Positions 27,842 to 36,901 of a stretch of 64,000 nt of DNA are shown here, piece after piece. The position numbers were made by a program, and so were the translations under genes. This stretch comes from Pseudomonas sp. VD-NE ins (GTDB lineage Bacteria > Pseudomonadota > Gammaproteobacteria > Pseudomonadales > Pseudomonadaceae): positions 1 to 64,000 of the forward strand of contig NZ_CP134772.1 in assembly GCF_031882575.1 (NCBI RefSeq), given 5' to 3'. The notes under the pieces were generated by a model. It worked only from the letters and a program-made list of their open reading frames with translations. It ran no database searches and was not told the DNA's origin. How positions within the stretch are numbered: the stretch's first letter is position 1; the number at the start of each line of letters is the position of its first letter.

Positions 27842-28515
27842 TGGAAGACCTGATCAGTTTCTTCACCAATATCGACTGGTACGAAATCTGGCTGGCCACC
27901 GGCGACACCATGCTGATGCTCGGCGGGTCGCTGCTGTTCACCGTGCTGCTCGGCCTGCCGCTGGGCGTGTTGCTGTTCCTCTGCAGCCCGCGTCAGTTGC
28001 TGGAAAACCGTGGCCTCTACGCATTCATGTCGCTGGCGGTGAACATCCTGCGTTCGCTGCCGTTCATTATTCTGTTGATCGTGATGATCCCGTTCACCGT
28101 GCTGATCACCGGCACGTCGCTGGGCGTGGCCGGTGCGATTCCGCCGTTGGTAGTCGGTGCCACACCGTTCTTCGCGCGTCTGGTGGAAACCGCGCTGCGT
28201 GAAGTCGATCGCGGCATCATCGAAGCGACCCAGTCGATGGGCGCGACCACGCGGCAGATCATCATGAACGCCTTGCTGCCGGAAGCCCGTCCGGGCATCT
28301 TCGCGGCGATTACGGTGACGGCGATTACACTGGTGTCCTACACGGCGATGGCCGGTGTGGTCGGTGCCGGTGGTCTGGGCGACCTGGCGATCCGTTTCGG
28401 CTATCAGCGTTTCCAGACTGACGTGATGATCGTCACCGTGGTGTTGCTGTTGATTCTGGTGCAAGTGCTGCAGATGGTCGGTGACCGTTTGGTTGTGCAT
28501 TTCTCGCGCAAATAA
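27841..28515 (+). CDS. metI: MetI, methionine ABC transporter permease
   Basis: 224 residues with five or so membrane helices and the permease EAA-like loop EATQSMGATTRQIIMNALLPEARPG. Inner-membrane channel of the MetNIQ system. Overlaps metN by one base. Confidence 0.95.
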   Translation: MEDLISFFTNIDWYEIWLATGDTMLMLGGSLLFTVLLGLPLGVLLFLCSPRQLLENRGLYAFMSLAVNILRSLPFIILLIVMIPFTVLITGTSLGVAGAIPPLVVGATPFFARLVETALREVDRGIIEATQSMGATTRQIIMNALLPEARPGIFAAITVTAITLVSYTAMAGVVGAGGLGDLAIRFGYQRFQTDVMIVTVVLLLILVQVLQMVGDRLVVHFSRK

Positions 28516-28594
28516 ATCCGGTTTTGTAATCAAGAGATGAGCCGGCCATTCGCTGGCAGGCGCCAGACGGGCGCTTTGAAAAGGAGTTAGCTGA

Positions 28595-29365
28595 ATGAAA
28601 AAACTGATCGCTGCTTTTGCTGCTGTTGCAGCATTCTCGGCCCACGCCGAAACCCTGACCGTTGCCGCCACCCCGGTGCCGCACGCAGAAATCCTCGAGT
28701 TCGTGAAACCGGCGCTGGCCAAAGAAGGCGTGGAGCTGAAGGTCAAGGTCTTCACCGACTACATTCAGCCGAACGTACAGGTCGCGGAAAAGCGTCTGGA
28801 CGCCAACTTCTTCCAGCACCAGCCGTATCTGGATGAGTTCAACAAGGCCAAGGGTACTAACCTGGTCGCCGTGACCGGCGTGCACCTGGAGCCACTGGGC
28901 GCCTACTCGAGCAAGATCAAAGATCTGAAAGACCTGCCTGGCGGCGCCAACGTGGTGATCCCGAACGACGCCACCAACGGCGGCCGTGCGCTGTTGTTGC
29001 TGGCCAAGGCTGGCGTGATCACGCTGAAGGATCCGACCAACATCCTGTCGACCGTCAAAGACATCGCGACAAACCCGAAAGACCTGAAAATCCGTGAACT
29101 GGAAGCCGCGACCATCCCGCGTGTGCTCACCCAGGTCGATCTGGCGCTGATCAACACCAACTACGCGCTGGAAGCCAAGCTCGATCCGTCCAAGGATGCG
29201 CTGGTGATCGAAGGCAACGATTCGCCATACGTGAACATCCTTGTGTCCCGTGCGGACAACAAGGACAGCGATGCGATGAAGAAACTGGCTGCAGCCCTGC
29301 ACAGCCCGGAAGTGAAGCAATTCATTACCGAGAAGTACAAAGGCGCGGTATTGCCGGCGTTCTGA
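28595..29365 (+). CDS. metQ: MetQ, methionine-binding protein
   Basis: 256 residues of the NlpA/MetQ family: signal MKKLIAAFAAVAAFSAHA, then TLTVAATPVPHAEIL, ANFFQHQPYLDEFN, PNDATNGGRALLLL. No lipobox cysteine, so a soluble periplasmic protein rather than a lipoprotein. Strong AAGGAG ribosome site. Its natural terminator is now 1.3 kb away because an IS3 element inserted 12 bases after the stop. Confidence 0.95.
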   Translation: MKKLIAAFAAVAAFSAHAETLTVAATPVPHAEILEFVKPALAKEGVELKVKVFTDYIQPNVQVAEKRLDANFFQHQPYLDEFNKAKGTNLVAVTGVHLEPLGAYSSKIKDLKDLPGGANVVIPNDATNGGRALLLLAKAGVITLKDPTNILSTVKDIATNPKDLKIRELEAATIPRVLTQVDLALINTNYALEAKLDPSKDALVIEGNDSPYVNILVSRADNKDSDAMKKLAAALHSPEVKQFITEKYKGAVLPAF

Positions 29366-29414
29366 TTTGGAGGGCTGTGTCTAGTCCTGAAATAGGTTTA
29401 CACCTGTTTCAGCC

Positions 29415-30212
29415 TCAAAACGCCCGATGCACCGCATCGGGCGTTTTGTATTTCAGCGACAGATGAGGCCGCTCGTTGTTATAGATCTGCACCGACTCGT
29501 CCACCATCCGGATGGCCTCTGCAAAATTTTTGGGACGATGCAGCAATAACTCGTTTTTCAAAATCCCGTTCACACGCTCAGCCAACGCGTTTTGGTAGCA
29601 GTCGTAGCCATCGGTCATTGAGCAGGTGATGCCGTATTTGGCATGCAGCCGCTGATAAAGCTCGGAGCAGTATTGGACGCCTCTATCCGAGTGATGCACC
29701 AAACATTGCTTCGTTGTCCGCTGCTTGAGGGCTTTGTTGAACGCCTGGATCACCGATTCGGTGTGCAAGCTTTCATGGACATGGTGCCCCACGATTTTTC
29801 GGGAGTACGCATCGGTGATCAAACTCAGATAAGCCACACCCGTTTGCGTCGGTAAGTAGGTGATGTCCGCAACCCATACTTGCTCTGGCGCCTTGGCAAC
29901 TACCTGAATCGGCCCATCTTTAAGCAGGTTTGGATGCCGGCGAAAGCGATGATGGCTATCTGTCGTTTTGTGATAGGCCCGTCTGCGGGGAACCAGCTCG
30001 CGCCGATCTCGCAAGATATCGAATAACCGGTCTCGACCGACCTTTACGGACACTTCTGGCTCAGTGTGCATCAGATTGTGAAGTTTTCGGGTGCCAAGGC
30101 GCGGTTGCCTAAGTCGTTTCTCCCTCACGAATCCCATCACTTCCTGGGCATGACGGGCCCGGGCATCACACGCCCGGTTGCGCTTGTAATAAGCCTGACG
30201 GGAAATCCCCAT
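29415..30212 (-). CDS. IS3-family transposase OrfB (DDE integrase domain)
   Basis: 265 residues from the internal ATG. HTH_21 region (VREKRLRQPRLGTRKLHNLM), then rve integrase core with catalytic D in WVADITYL, D in HHSDRGVQYCS and E in NALAERVNGILKNE. No stop lies between the slippery heptamer in orfA and this frame, so an OrfAB fusion can be made by -1 frameshifting. Confidence 0.93.
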   Translation of the reverse strand: MGISRQAYYKRNRACDARARHAQEVMGFVREKRLRQPRLGTRKLHNLMHTEPEVSVKVGRDRLFDILRDRRELVPRRRAYHKTTDSHHRFRRHPNLLKDGPIQVVAKAPEQVWVADITYLPTQTGVAYLSLITDAYSRKIVGHHVHESLHTESVIQAFNKALKQRTTKQCLVHHSDRGVQYCSELYQRLHAKYGITCSMTDGYDCYQNALAERVNGILKNELLLHRPKNFAEAIRMVDESVQIYNNERPHLSLKYKTPDAVHRAF

Positions 30213-30235
30213 GAACTGGCAAGCCCGACTAATGC

Positions 30236-30637
30236 TCAGGTCTTGGATCTGCCCTTGGGAGAGGACTTGCCGGATCGCTTTTTTACGACAGAAACACCGA
30301 AGTCGTTCTTTAAAACATCAACGACAGCTTCGAAAAACTGAGCTTTCTGGTTGGCTTGGGCCAGCTTTTCTTCAAGCTCTTTGATTCGCTGTTCGGGTGT
30401 CAGTGGTTTATCGGGCTCATCCATGGAACGGGGTCTCTTGGAGCGAATGGACGCGCCTTGACTCCAGTCCTGCCGACCATGCCTGCGTAACCAGTTCAGT
30501 ACGGTCGATTTACCCTGAATGCCATAGCGCTCTTGAGCCTCTTTATAACTCAACTCGCCTTTTTCGACCTGATCGACGACCGACAATTTAAAGGTCCGCG
30601 TGTAATCACGCTGACTGCGCCTCTTTCCTGAATTCAT
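30236..30637 (-). CDS. IS3-family OrfA (helix-turn-helix protein)
   Basis: 133 residues: N-terminal HTH (YTRTFKLSVVDQVEKGELSYKEAQERYGI) and a leucine-zipper-like segment (EQRIKELEEKLAQANQKAQFFEAVVDVL). A slippery heptamer A-AAA-AAG lies at 30284-30278 in the correct phase (GTA AAA AAG) for -1 shifting into orfB, as is usual in IS3 elements. It binds the IS ends as part of OrfAB. Confidence 0.9.
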   Translation of the reverse strand: MNSGKRRSQRDYTRTFKLSVVDQVEKGELSYKEAQERYGIQGKSTVLNWLRRHGRQDWSQGASIRSKRPRSMDEPDKPLTPEQRIKELEEKLAQANQKAQFFEAVVDVLKNDFGVSVVKKRSGKSSPKGRSKT

Positions 30638-30698
30638 TACTCCCTCCTGAGAGTGGGTCAGAAGGTGTAAACCTTATTCAGGACGAGACACTGTAATG

Positions 30699-30730
30699 AA
30701 AAAGGGGACGCCAATGGCGTCCCCTTTTTT
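30699..30730 (+). terminator. displaced intrinsic terminator of metNIQ
   Basis: GGGGACGCC-AAT-GGCGTCCCC with five A before and six T after. It lies 9 bases outside the IS right end; removing the IS puts it about 20 bases after the metQ stop. Confidence 0.9.
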
Positions 30731-30766
30731 GTGTCTGTGTTTGGCTTTAGAGCTGTTGTGGAGCAG

Positions 30767-31096
30767 CCCCTCACCCCAGCCCTCTCCCGGAGGGAGAGGG
30801 GGCCGACCGAGATGCCTGGCGTCATACATCGACCTGAAAGATCTTGGCGATTATGGATTCAAAGCAGCAAGTTCATTTCTGCGTAATTCTTGAATATCCC
30901 CCATTCAGTCCCCTCTCCCTCCGGGAGAGGGCTAGGGTGAGGGGCTTTTAGGGGCCGACCGAGGTGTTTGGCGTCATACATCGCCCTGAAAAATCTTGGC
31001 GATTATGGATTCAAAGCAGCACGTTCATTTCTGCGTATTTCTTGAATATCCCCCATTCAGTCCCCTCTCCCTCCGGGAGAGGGTTAGGGTGAGGGG
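30767..31096. repeat. REP-like array with a 152-bp tandem duplication
   Basis: Blocks of the CCCTCTCCC(t/g)CCGGGAGAGGG palindrome, each next to CCCTCACCC or its complement. The unit starting GGCCGACCGAG repeats with period 152 (30801-30952 and 30953-31104) with only about eight differences by eye. Each unit ends in the palindrome plus GGTGAGGGG. No gene is credible inside. Confidence 0.85.
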
Positions 31097-31114
31097 CTCT
31101 TGGCTTTTAGCCCG

Positions 31115-31750
31115 TCACTTGCGGTTAAGCATGACCGGAAGTTGCGCAACCAGTTTGGCGTTATTCAACGGCGCTCGAATAAACCCCCGCTGCGTCCCGT
31201 CCGGCCCGATCACTGCCAGATTGCCGCTATGGTCAACGGTATAATTCGGCTTACTCGTATCCGCCGGAATAAACGGAATACTCACCGCGTTCGCCACCTT
31301 TTGCAGCTCTTCAATCGAGGTCGGCGTCAGGCCAACAAACTGCGGATCAAAGTAGCCCAGATACCGCTTCAACTGCTTCGGGCTATCGCGGTTCGGGTCA
31401 ACGCTGACCAGCACGATCTGCAACTTGTCCACAGCGTCTTTCGGTAATTCACTCTTGATCTGCCGCAGCTGCGCCAACGTGGTGGGGCAGATGTCCGGGC
31501 AGAAGGTGTAGCCGAAAAACAGCAGACTCCACTTGCCTTTGAGCTCGTTGATCGCCACCGGTTTGCCGTCCTGATCAGTCATCGTCACGTCCGGCAGATT
31601 GCGGCTCTGCGGCAGCAGGATAATGCCGGCGTCGATCAGCGCCGTCGGGTCGCCCTGGCCCTTGCCGCTCAGCACTTTGTTGACGGTCAGGCCGAGGATC
31701 AGCGCGATCACGGCGACGAGGATGAAGACGGTTTTCTGGGTTCGAGTCAT
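31115..31750 (-). CDS. sco: SCO1/SenC copper chaperone for cytochrome oxidase
   Basis: 211 residues from the ATG at 31750, anchored by one N-terminal helix. Thioredoxin fold with copper ligands C84-PDI-C88 ([10 protein letters not shown]) and H174 (YTVDHSGN). Delivers copper to CuA of subunit II. The start overlaps the cyoE stop by 4 bases; last gene of the oxidase cluster. Confidence 0.93.
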   Translation of the reverse strand: MTRTQKTVFILVAVIALILGLTVNKVLSGKGQGDPTALIDAGIILLPQSRNLPDVTMTDQDGKPVAINELKGKWSLLFFGYTFCPDICPTTLAQLRQIKSELPKDAVDKLQIVLVSVDPNRDSPKQLKRYLGYFDPQFVGLTPTSIEELQKVANAVSIPFIPADTSKPNYTVDHSGNLAVIGPDGTQRGFIRAPLNNAKLVAQLPVMLNRK

Positions 31751-32646
31751 AGGTTCAACAGTAAGTAGTGGTCTACGAGCAGGGCGATGAACAGCAGGAA
31801 CAAGTACCAAATAGAGTACTTGAAGGTGTTGATCGCCGCGTGCGGCCGAGTGCCACGGTACAGCACCACGGCCCATTGCAGAAACCTTGCACCGAGGGCG
31901 AGCGCGCAAATCAGGTAGAGCACGCCACTCATGTGAATCACGTACGGCAACAGACTCACCGCCAGCAGCGCGAAGGTGTAGAGCAGAATGTGCACTTTGG
32001 TGTAGTGCTCGCCGTGGGTGACCGGCAGCATCGGGATATCGGCCTTGGCGTATTCCTCTTTGCGATGGATCGCCAGCGCCCAGAAGTGCGGTGGGGTCCA
32101 GGCGAAGATGATCAGCACCAGCAACAACGGTTCGGCGCTGACATGGCCGGTGGCAGCTGTCCAGCCGAGCAGTGGTGGTGCGGCGCCGGCGAGGCCACCG
32201 ATGACGATGTTCTGCGGCGTCGCGCGTTTGAGGAAACCGGTGTAGATCACCGCATAACCGAGCAGCGAAGCGAGGGTCAGCCACGCCGTCAGCGGATTGG
32301 TGAAAGTCAGCAACAGGGCCTGGCCGAGCAGCGCCAGCACCAGTGCAAAAGTCAGCGCCGCCGCCGGCGAAACCCGGCCTTCAGCCAGCGGCCGTTTGTG
32401 CGTGCGCGCCATCACCGCATCGATGCGCCGATCCACCACATGGTTGACCGCCGCCGCACCACCGGCACACAGGGCAATCCCCAGATTGCCGAACACCAGC
32501 ACCGTCCACGGCACCCCGGCACGGGTCGCGAGGAACATGCCGACCAGCGAGGTGATCAGCATCAGCACCACGACTTTCGGTTTGGTCAGCTCCAGATAAT
32601 CACGCCAGATTGCCTGATGCGGGCGTTCGCCAATCAGAATCGCCAC
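31747..32646 (-). CDS. cyoE: CyoE/CtaB protoheme IX farnesyltransferase (heme O synthase)
   Basis: 299 residues, UbiA prenyltransferase fold with about nine helices. Asp-rich motifs [19 protein letters not shown] and, in the second half, a degenerate motif around [19 protein letters not shown]. Converts heme B to heme O for the aa3 oxidase. Overlaps ctaA by 13 bases and sco by 4. Confidence 0.94.
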   Translation of the reverse strand: MAILIGERPHQAIWRDYLELTKPKVVVLMLITSLVGMFLATRAGVPWTVLVFGNLGIALCAGGAAAVNHVVDRRIDAVMARTHKRPLAEGRVSPAAALTFALVLALLGQALLLTFTNPLTAWLTLASLLGYAVIYTGFLKRATPQNIVIGGLAGAAPPLLGWTAATGHVSAEPLLLVLIIFAWTPPHFWALAIHRKEEYAKADIPMLPVTHGEHYTKVHILLYTFALLAVSLLPYVIHMSGVLYLICALALGARFLQWAVVLYRGTRPHAAINTFKYSIWYLFLLFIALLVDHYLLLNL

Positions 32647-33713
32647 GGCGTTTCTCCTTTTATAGTGATGGGCGCGGCTGCGTGTTTACGCGGACTCAGG
32701 CGCCAGCGCGCGAGCACCGGTTGTTTGACCCGGACCAGACTGGTGCGCGCGTGGTAATTGACCAGCACCATGGTCAGCAACAGCGCCGCACCGCCAGCGT
32801 TATGCGCGACCGCCACCGGCAGCGGCAGATGGAACAGCACATTGCTGATGCCGAGGGTGATCTGTGCCGCGAGGGCAATCGCTACCAGACCGGCCAAGCG
32901 AGTCATGCCGACCACTTTCAATTGCCACGCCAGACCGAGCAGCACCAGCGTCACCAGCAGCGCGCCGATACGGTGAGTCAGGTGAATCGCCGTGCGTGCA
33001 TCGCTGTCGAGTTGTCCGCCGAGATAATTCGGGCCGATGTGTTGAGTCAGATGAAACCCATTGGCGAAATCCGCTGGCGGCAGCCATTGCCCGTGGCAGG
33101 TCGGGAAATCGATGCAGGCCACCGCCGCGTAGTTGGAACTGACCCAGCCTCCCAGTGCGATCTGGCCAATCACCAACAACAATCCCGCTGTTGCCCAATA
33201 CTGCAAACGCTTGGGCACGGTCAGCGCCGGCAGCACACCGGACAGTCGCAAGGTCAGCAAAAACAGCAGACTCAAGGTCGCAAACCCGCCGAGCAAATGC
33301 CCGGTGACCACCTGCGGCCAGAGTTTGAGCGTCACCGTCCACATGCCGAAGGCTGCTTGCGCAAACACCACCGCCAGCAGAAACAGCGGCAGCTTCAACG
33401 GCTGCCCCGGATGACGCCGATTGACCCACGCGCGCCCGGCCAGAAGCGAAATCAGCAGGCCGAGAGTACCGGCGAAATAGCGGTGGATCATCTCGTTCCA
33501 GCCCTTGTGCGCCTCCACTGGCGAGTCGGGGTAATGCAGTTCGGCATGGGCCAGTTGGGCTTCGCTTTTCGGCACGCTGATAAACCCGTAGCAACCCGGC
33601 CAGTCCGGACAGCCGAGGCCGGCGTGGGTCAGGCGCGTATAGGCGCCGAGCATCACTACAATCAGTGCCAGCAGAGTGGCAAACAGCGCGAGGCGAAATC
33701 CAGGTTTGGCCAT
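32634..33713 (-). CDS. ctaA: CtaA, heme A synthase (COX15 family)
   Basis: 359 residues, eight helices. Heme-binding histidines in [30 protein letters not shown] and HLTHRIGA; a cysteine pair occurs in [12 protein letters not shown] and [10 protein letters not shown]. Oxidises heme O to heme A. Part of the coupled run ctaA-cyoE-sco. Confidence 0.93.
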   Translation of the reverse strand: MAKPGFRLALFATLLALIVVMLGAYTRLTHAGLGCPDWPGCYGFISVPKSEAQLAHAELHYPDSPVEAHKGWNEMIHRYFAGTLGLLISLLAGRAWVNRRHPGQPLKLPLFLLAVVFAQAAFGMWTVTLKLWPQVVTGHLLGGFATLSLLFLLTLRLSGVLPALTVPKRLQYWATAGLLLVIGQIALGGWVSSNYAAVACIDFPTCHGQWLPPADFANGFHLTQHIGPNYLGGQLDSDARTAIHLTHRIGALLVTLVLLGLAWQLKVVGMTRLAGLVAIALAAQITLGISNVLFHLPLPVAVAHNAGGAALLLTMVLVNYHARTSLVRVKQPVLARWRLSPRKHAAAPITIKGETPWRF

Positions 33714-33723
33714 GACGATGCCC

Positions 33724-34320
33724 TTATCCGATGTTCGACAGTTTCAGCAGATGACGCAGGTCGTTGAGCAGATCCTTGCCTTTCACATTCGGCTCGTAAC
33801 GCAGCACGAGGTTGCCGTGCGGGTCGATAATCCACAGTTGCGGTGTGGCCTTGTCGCCCGTTGTTTTGCTGAACACGCCAGCGTCCAGCGGATAGCGTTG
33901 CAACTGCGGATATTCGCGGGTCAGCTTGGCCTCGTAATCGGCGCTCAGCGGTTGCGCAGCGGCGAGGGCATGGCTGGCGCGGCCGGCATCGCGACCGAGG
34001 CCGATCTGGATCTGCCGCGCCAGATACACCAGTTGCTGGCAATCCACCGCGCAATCCTTCGGCGCGGTGACCAGCATCTGCCAGCGCTCCTCGTCGGCTT
34101 GCACGCCAAGGTCGGCGCGGGTCTGGCCGTTGCCGATCAGTTCGCCGTGATAGCTGCGACCTTCCGGTACCCAGAACTGCAATTTGTACATGCCAGTGGC
34201 GAGCACCATCGGCCCGATCACGCCGAGCACAATCAGCAACAACTGAATGCGGCCGCTGCGACGGCGGGTGGCGGCAGGTTTCGCCTCAGACATGCTGGGT
34301 GGATTCATGGCCGTTCCCAT
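33724..34320 (-). CDS. diverged SCO-like/thioredoxin-fold protein of the oxidase cluster
   Basis: 198 residues. The ATG at 34320 has a strong AGGAGAACCACC site; later ATGs (34309, 34293) are possible. One membrane helix (about 25-45), then a periplasmic domain with C90-AVD-C94 and WIIDPHGNLVLRYEP (H168) placed as the CxxxC...H copper site of SCO proteins, though overall identity to the neighbouring Sco looks low. Conserved between surf1 and ctaA in pseudomonads as a hypothetical protein. A role in CuA assembly or thiol reduction is inference. Confidence 0.75.
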   Translation of the reverse strand: MGTAMNPPSMSEAKPAATRRRSGRIQLLLIVLGVIGPMVLATGMYKLQFWVPEGRSYHGELIGNGQTRADLGVQADEERWQMLVTAPKDCAVDCQQLVYLARQIQIGLGRDAGRASHALAAAQPLSADYEAKLTREYPQLQRYPLDAGVFSKTTGDKATPQLWIIDPHGNLVLRYEPNVKGKDLLNDLRHLLKLSNIG

Positions 34321-35026
34321 GGTGGTTCTCCTTTGCGTTGTGCAAGCCCAAATAGACGTAGAGGCCGAGCAGGGCGGTGGCCATGGCGAACCACTGCACG
34401 GCGTAACCGAGGTGTTTTTCCGGGCCCATGGCGACCACCGGCCAATCGGCCTCGTAGCTGGCCGGGCCGGGTTCGGCGCGTAATTCGTAGGTAAAGCCGT
34501 CGCGCTCAAGGGCTTTCCACAGCTTGGCGGGTTCGACGGCAGTGATGGTTTGCGGCCAGGTGTTGCTGACCGGATCGGCGTGCAGTTGAAAAGTGGTGCC
34601 GGGGGCAACGTAGACCCAGGCATCGACATTCAATGCATCAGTGGGCGTAGTGAATTGTGGCGGCACGCGGCGATCCGGCCACGGCAACCAGCCGCGATTG
34701 ACCAGCAGCCACAGGCCGGTGCGTTGATCCTGAAAGGGTTGCAGCAACTCGACGCCGACCTTGCCGTTACGCTGACGGTTATCCAGCAGCAAACTGTGCG
34801 CAGCATCGAACTGGCCGTGCAGGTGCACGCGGCGATACGCCGGATCGGCGCTGCTCAGCAACTCGCTGCTGGCCATCGGTTCAGCCGCACGACGTTCGGC
34901 GTAACTGGCGAGCAGGGCGGTTTTTTCTGCGCCCCGGCTCAGTTGCCAGAAGCCCAGCGACACCAGCAGCGGCAGCAACAAGGCCACGACCACGGTCGGA
35001 ATCACGCCCGGACGAAAGCGCTTCAT
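34286..35026 (-). CDS. SURF1 family cytochrome oxidase assembly protein
   Basis: 246 residues with N- and C-terminal membrane helices (about 8-27 and 208-227) around a periplasmic domain. Signatures: GFWQLSRGAEKTALL, LLDNRQRNGKVGVELLQPF, WLLVNRGWLPW, and C-terminal HLGYAVQWFAMA. Assists heme a insertion into subunit I. Its 3' end overlaps the start of the next gene by 35 bases. Confidence 0.92.
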   Translation of the reverse strand: MKRFRPGVIPTVVVALLLPLLVSLGFWQLSRGAEKTALLASYAERRAAEPMASSELLSSADPAYRRVHLHGQFDAAHSLLLDNRQRNGKVGVELLQPFQDQRTGLWLLVNRGWLPWPDRRVPPQFTTPTDALNVDAWVYVAPGTTFQLHADPVSNTWPQTITAVEPAKLWKALERDGFTYELRAEPGPASYEADWPVVAMGPEKHLGYAVQWFAMATALLGLYVYLGLHNAKENHHGNGHESTQHV

Positions 35027-35097
35027 GGCTGCGCCACAAAGTCAGTCGTCGCGATCGCTATACTCAATTGCATCGCCTGTCCCCCGGAGTTCTTCCC

Positions 35098-35301
35098 ATG
35101 CTCAAAACAGCCATCGTCCTGATGCTGATTGCCACGGTGATCAGCCTGTTCAGCGGCCTGTTTTTCCTGGTCAAGGACGACAGCAGCTCGAATCGCCTGG
35201 TCATCGCCTTGAGTGTTCGGGTGGCATTGGCCGCAGTCACCGTCGGCTTGATCGCCTGGGGCTTTTACAGCGGCCAACTGGTGTCGCATGCACCTTGGTA
35301 G
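35098..35301 (+). CDS. DUF2909 small twin-helix membrane protein
   Basis: 67 residues from the ATG at 35098: two hydrophobic helices around a LVKDDSSSNRLV turn. DUF2909 proteins sit between coIII and surf1 in many gamma-proteobacteria, here on the opposite strand to them. Function unknown, oxidase assembly suspected from context. Ribosome site CCGGAG. Confidence 0.8.
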   Translation: MLKTAIVLMLIATVISLFSGLFFLVKDDSSSNRLVIALSVRVALAAVTVGLIAWGFYSGQLVSHAPW

Positions 35302-35310
35302 CGTTGTCCG

Positions 35311-36198
35311 TCAGAGCACGTAAACGAAGATAAAGAGGCCAATCCACACCACGTCGACGAAGTGCCAATACCAGCTCGCCGCTTCGAAGCCGAACTGGTG
35401 CTCGTTGTCGAAGTGGCCCTTCATGATGCGCATCAGCATCACAAACAGAATGATCGTGCCGATGGTCACGTGGGCGCCGTGGAAACCGGTGAGCATGAAG
35501 AACGTCGCGCCATAAATGCCCGAACCGAGGGTCAGCCCCAGTTCGTGGTAGGCGTGCATGTATTCCTCAGCCTGGAAGCCGAGAAATGCGCAGCCGAGCA
35601 GTACGGTGATCGCCAGCCAGATTTTCAGTGCGCCGCGATGGCCCTTCTTCAAGGCATGGTGGGCGATGGTGATGGTCACGCTGGAGCTGACCAGCAGAAT
35701 CGTGTTGATCAGCGGCAGGCCCCACGGGCTGATGACTTCCTTTGGTGGCGGGAACAGTTTCGGATCCGGCGTGTGCAGCAGCGGCCAGGTGAACTGGAAG
35801 TTCGGCCACAGCATGTGCGCGATGCCTTTGGTGCCTTCACCGCCGAGTGCTGGCCCGGAGACGTGGCGCACATAAAACAGCGCACCGAAGAAGGCGATGA
35901 AGAACATCACTTCGGAGAAGATGAACCAACTCATGCCCCAGCGGAACGAGCGATCCAGCTGCGGGCTGTAGAGTCCCGCGCGGCTTTCCTTGATCACCGC
36001 CCCGAACCAGCCGAACAGCATGTACGCCAGCAACAGGCCACCGACGAAAAAGATGTACGGGCCGTGGGATTCCGGGCGCGCTGCCTTCAGATCGTTAAAC
36101 CAGGTGGCGAGGCCGTACACAGTGATGGCCATGCCGAAGGTCGCAATGATCGGCCATTTGCTTTGCGGCGGAACGTAATAATGCTCATGAGTTGCCAT
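35311..36198 (-). CDS. coIII: cytochrome c oxidase subunit III (aa3 type)
   Basis: 295 residues, seven helices: YYVPPQSKWPI N-terminus, FFIAFFGALFYVRH, HHALKKGHRGALK, LTGFHGAHVTIGTI and WYWHFVDVVWIGLFIFVYVL at the C-terminus, all typical. Inner-membrane structural subunit of the oxidase. Preceded by ctaG with a 25-base gap. Confidence 0.95.
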   Translation of the reverse strand: MATHEHYYVPPQSKWPIIATFGMAITVYGLATWFNDLKAARPESHGPYIFFVGGLLLAYMLFGWFGAVIKESRAGLYSPQLDRSFRWGMSWFIFSEVMFFIAFFGALFYVRHVSGPALGGEGTKGIAHMLWPNFQFTWPLLHTPDPKLFPPPKEVISPWGLPLINTILLVSSSVTITIAHHALKKGHRGALKIWLAITVLLGCAFLGFQAEEYMHAYHELGLTLGSGIYGATFFMLTGFHGAHVTIGTIILFVMLMRIMKGHFDNEHQFGFEAASWYWHFVDVVWIGLFIFVYVL

Positions 36199-36223
36199 TT
36201 ATTGTTCTCCTTATCGGGCACGC

Positions 36224-36775
36224 TCAACCGCCAGTGTTTACAGCCACCGGCGGATGTCGGGCGGTGATATCGAACAGCGTGTAGGACAGCGTCAGGTGCT
36301 TCACATCCTTGGGCATGTCGCGGTCAACAATGAAGCGCACCGGCATCTCGATCTGTTGACCGGGCTGCAGCACCTGCTGGGTAAAGCAAAAGCATTCGGT
36401 CTTGTGGAAATATGCCGCGGCGTTGCTCGGCGCGATGCTCGGCACGGCTTGCGCACTCATCGGTTTGTCGGTGGGGTTGCGCGCGATGAAGATCATCTCG
36501 TTGACCGCGCCGGGGTTGGCGGTGAGTTCGTCATGCTTGGGGTAGAAGTCCCATGGCATATCGGCGGTGTTGGTCGACAAAAACTGCACACGCACCTGGC
36601 GCGAAGTGTCGACGACCTGCTCGCCCTCGTACTGCCCGGCAGTCTTGCCGTTGATGCCGAAGGCTTTGCACATCACGTCGTAGATCGGCACCAGGGCAAA
36701 ACCGAAAACAAACATCGCCAGCACCACGCCGAGCAGGCGGGTGACGAGTTTTTTCATCGAAATCGAGTCAGCCAT
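36224..36775 (-). CDS. ctaG: CtaG/Cox11, copper insertion protein for CuB
   Basis: 183 residues: one N-terminal helix (about 10-30), then a periplasmic immunoglobulin-like domain with the copper motif CFCFTQQ. Delivers copper to CuB of subunit I. Separated from coxA by a REP pair. Confidence 0.93.
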   Translation of the reverse strand: MADSISMKKLVTRLLGVVLAMFVFGFALVPIYDVMCKAFGINGKTAGQYEGEQVVDTSRQVRVQFLSTNTADMPWDFYPKHDELTANPGAVNEMIFIARNPTDKPMSAQAVPSIAPSNAAAYFHKTECFCFTQQVLQPGQQIEMPVRFIVDRDMPKDVKHLTLSYTLFDITARHPPVAVNTGG

Positions 36776-36800
36776 GATTCATGCCTCTCATCAGATCCCT

Positions 36801-36888
36801 TGTGGGAGCGAGCCTGCTCGCGAAGCAGACAACTCGGTGCACCAGATGAACCGCGTCATCGCTCTTCGCGAGCAGGCTCGCTCCCACA
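36801..36888. repeat. REP palindrome pair inside the oxidase operon
   Basis: TGTGGGAGCGAGCCTGCTCGCGAAG and its complement about 40 bases apart, in the 126-base gap between coxA and ctaG. Confidence 0.9.
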
Positions 36889-36901
36889 GGGAAATCTGTG
36901 T

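Larger units (their letters stand above)
29378..30690 (-). mobile_element. IS3-family insertion sequence, complete, 1313 bp
   Basis: Terminal inverted repeats start TGTCT at 29378 and end AGACA at 30690; 25 of the outer 28 bases match (TGTCTnGTCCTGAAnnAGGTTTACACCT). A 3-bp direct repeat CTG flanks it (29375-29377 and 30691-30693). Two overlapping-phase genes, orfA and orfB, lie on the minus strand with a -1 slippery site. Size, TG...CA ends, DDE transposase and 3-bp target duplication fit IS3. It appears intact and recent. Confidence 0.95.

Noticed and set aside
30801..31104. Direct repeats considered as a CRISPR array
   Set aside because: Only two long (152 bp) near-identical units with no alternating short repeats and unique spacers, and no cas genes.
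30696..31244. Short open frames within the repeat array
   Set aside because: Two of them are repeated translations of the 152-bp unit and REP palindromes, not genes.
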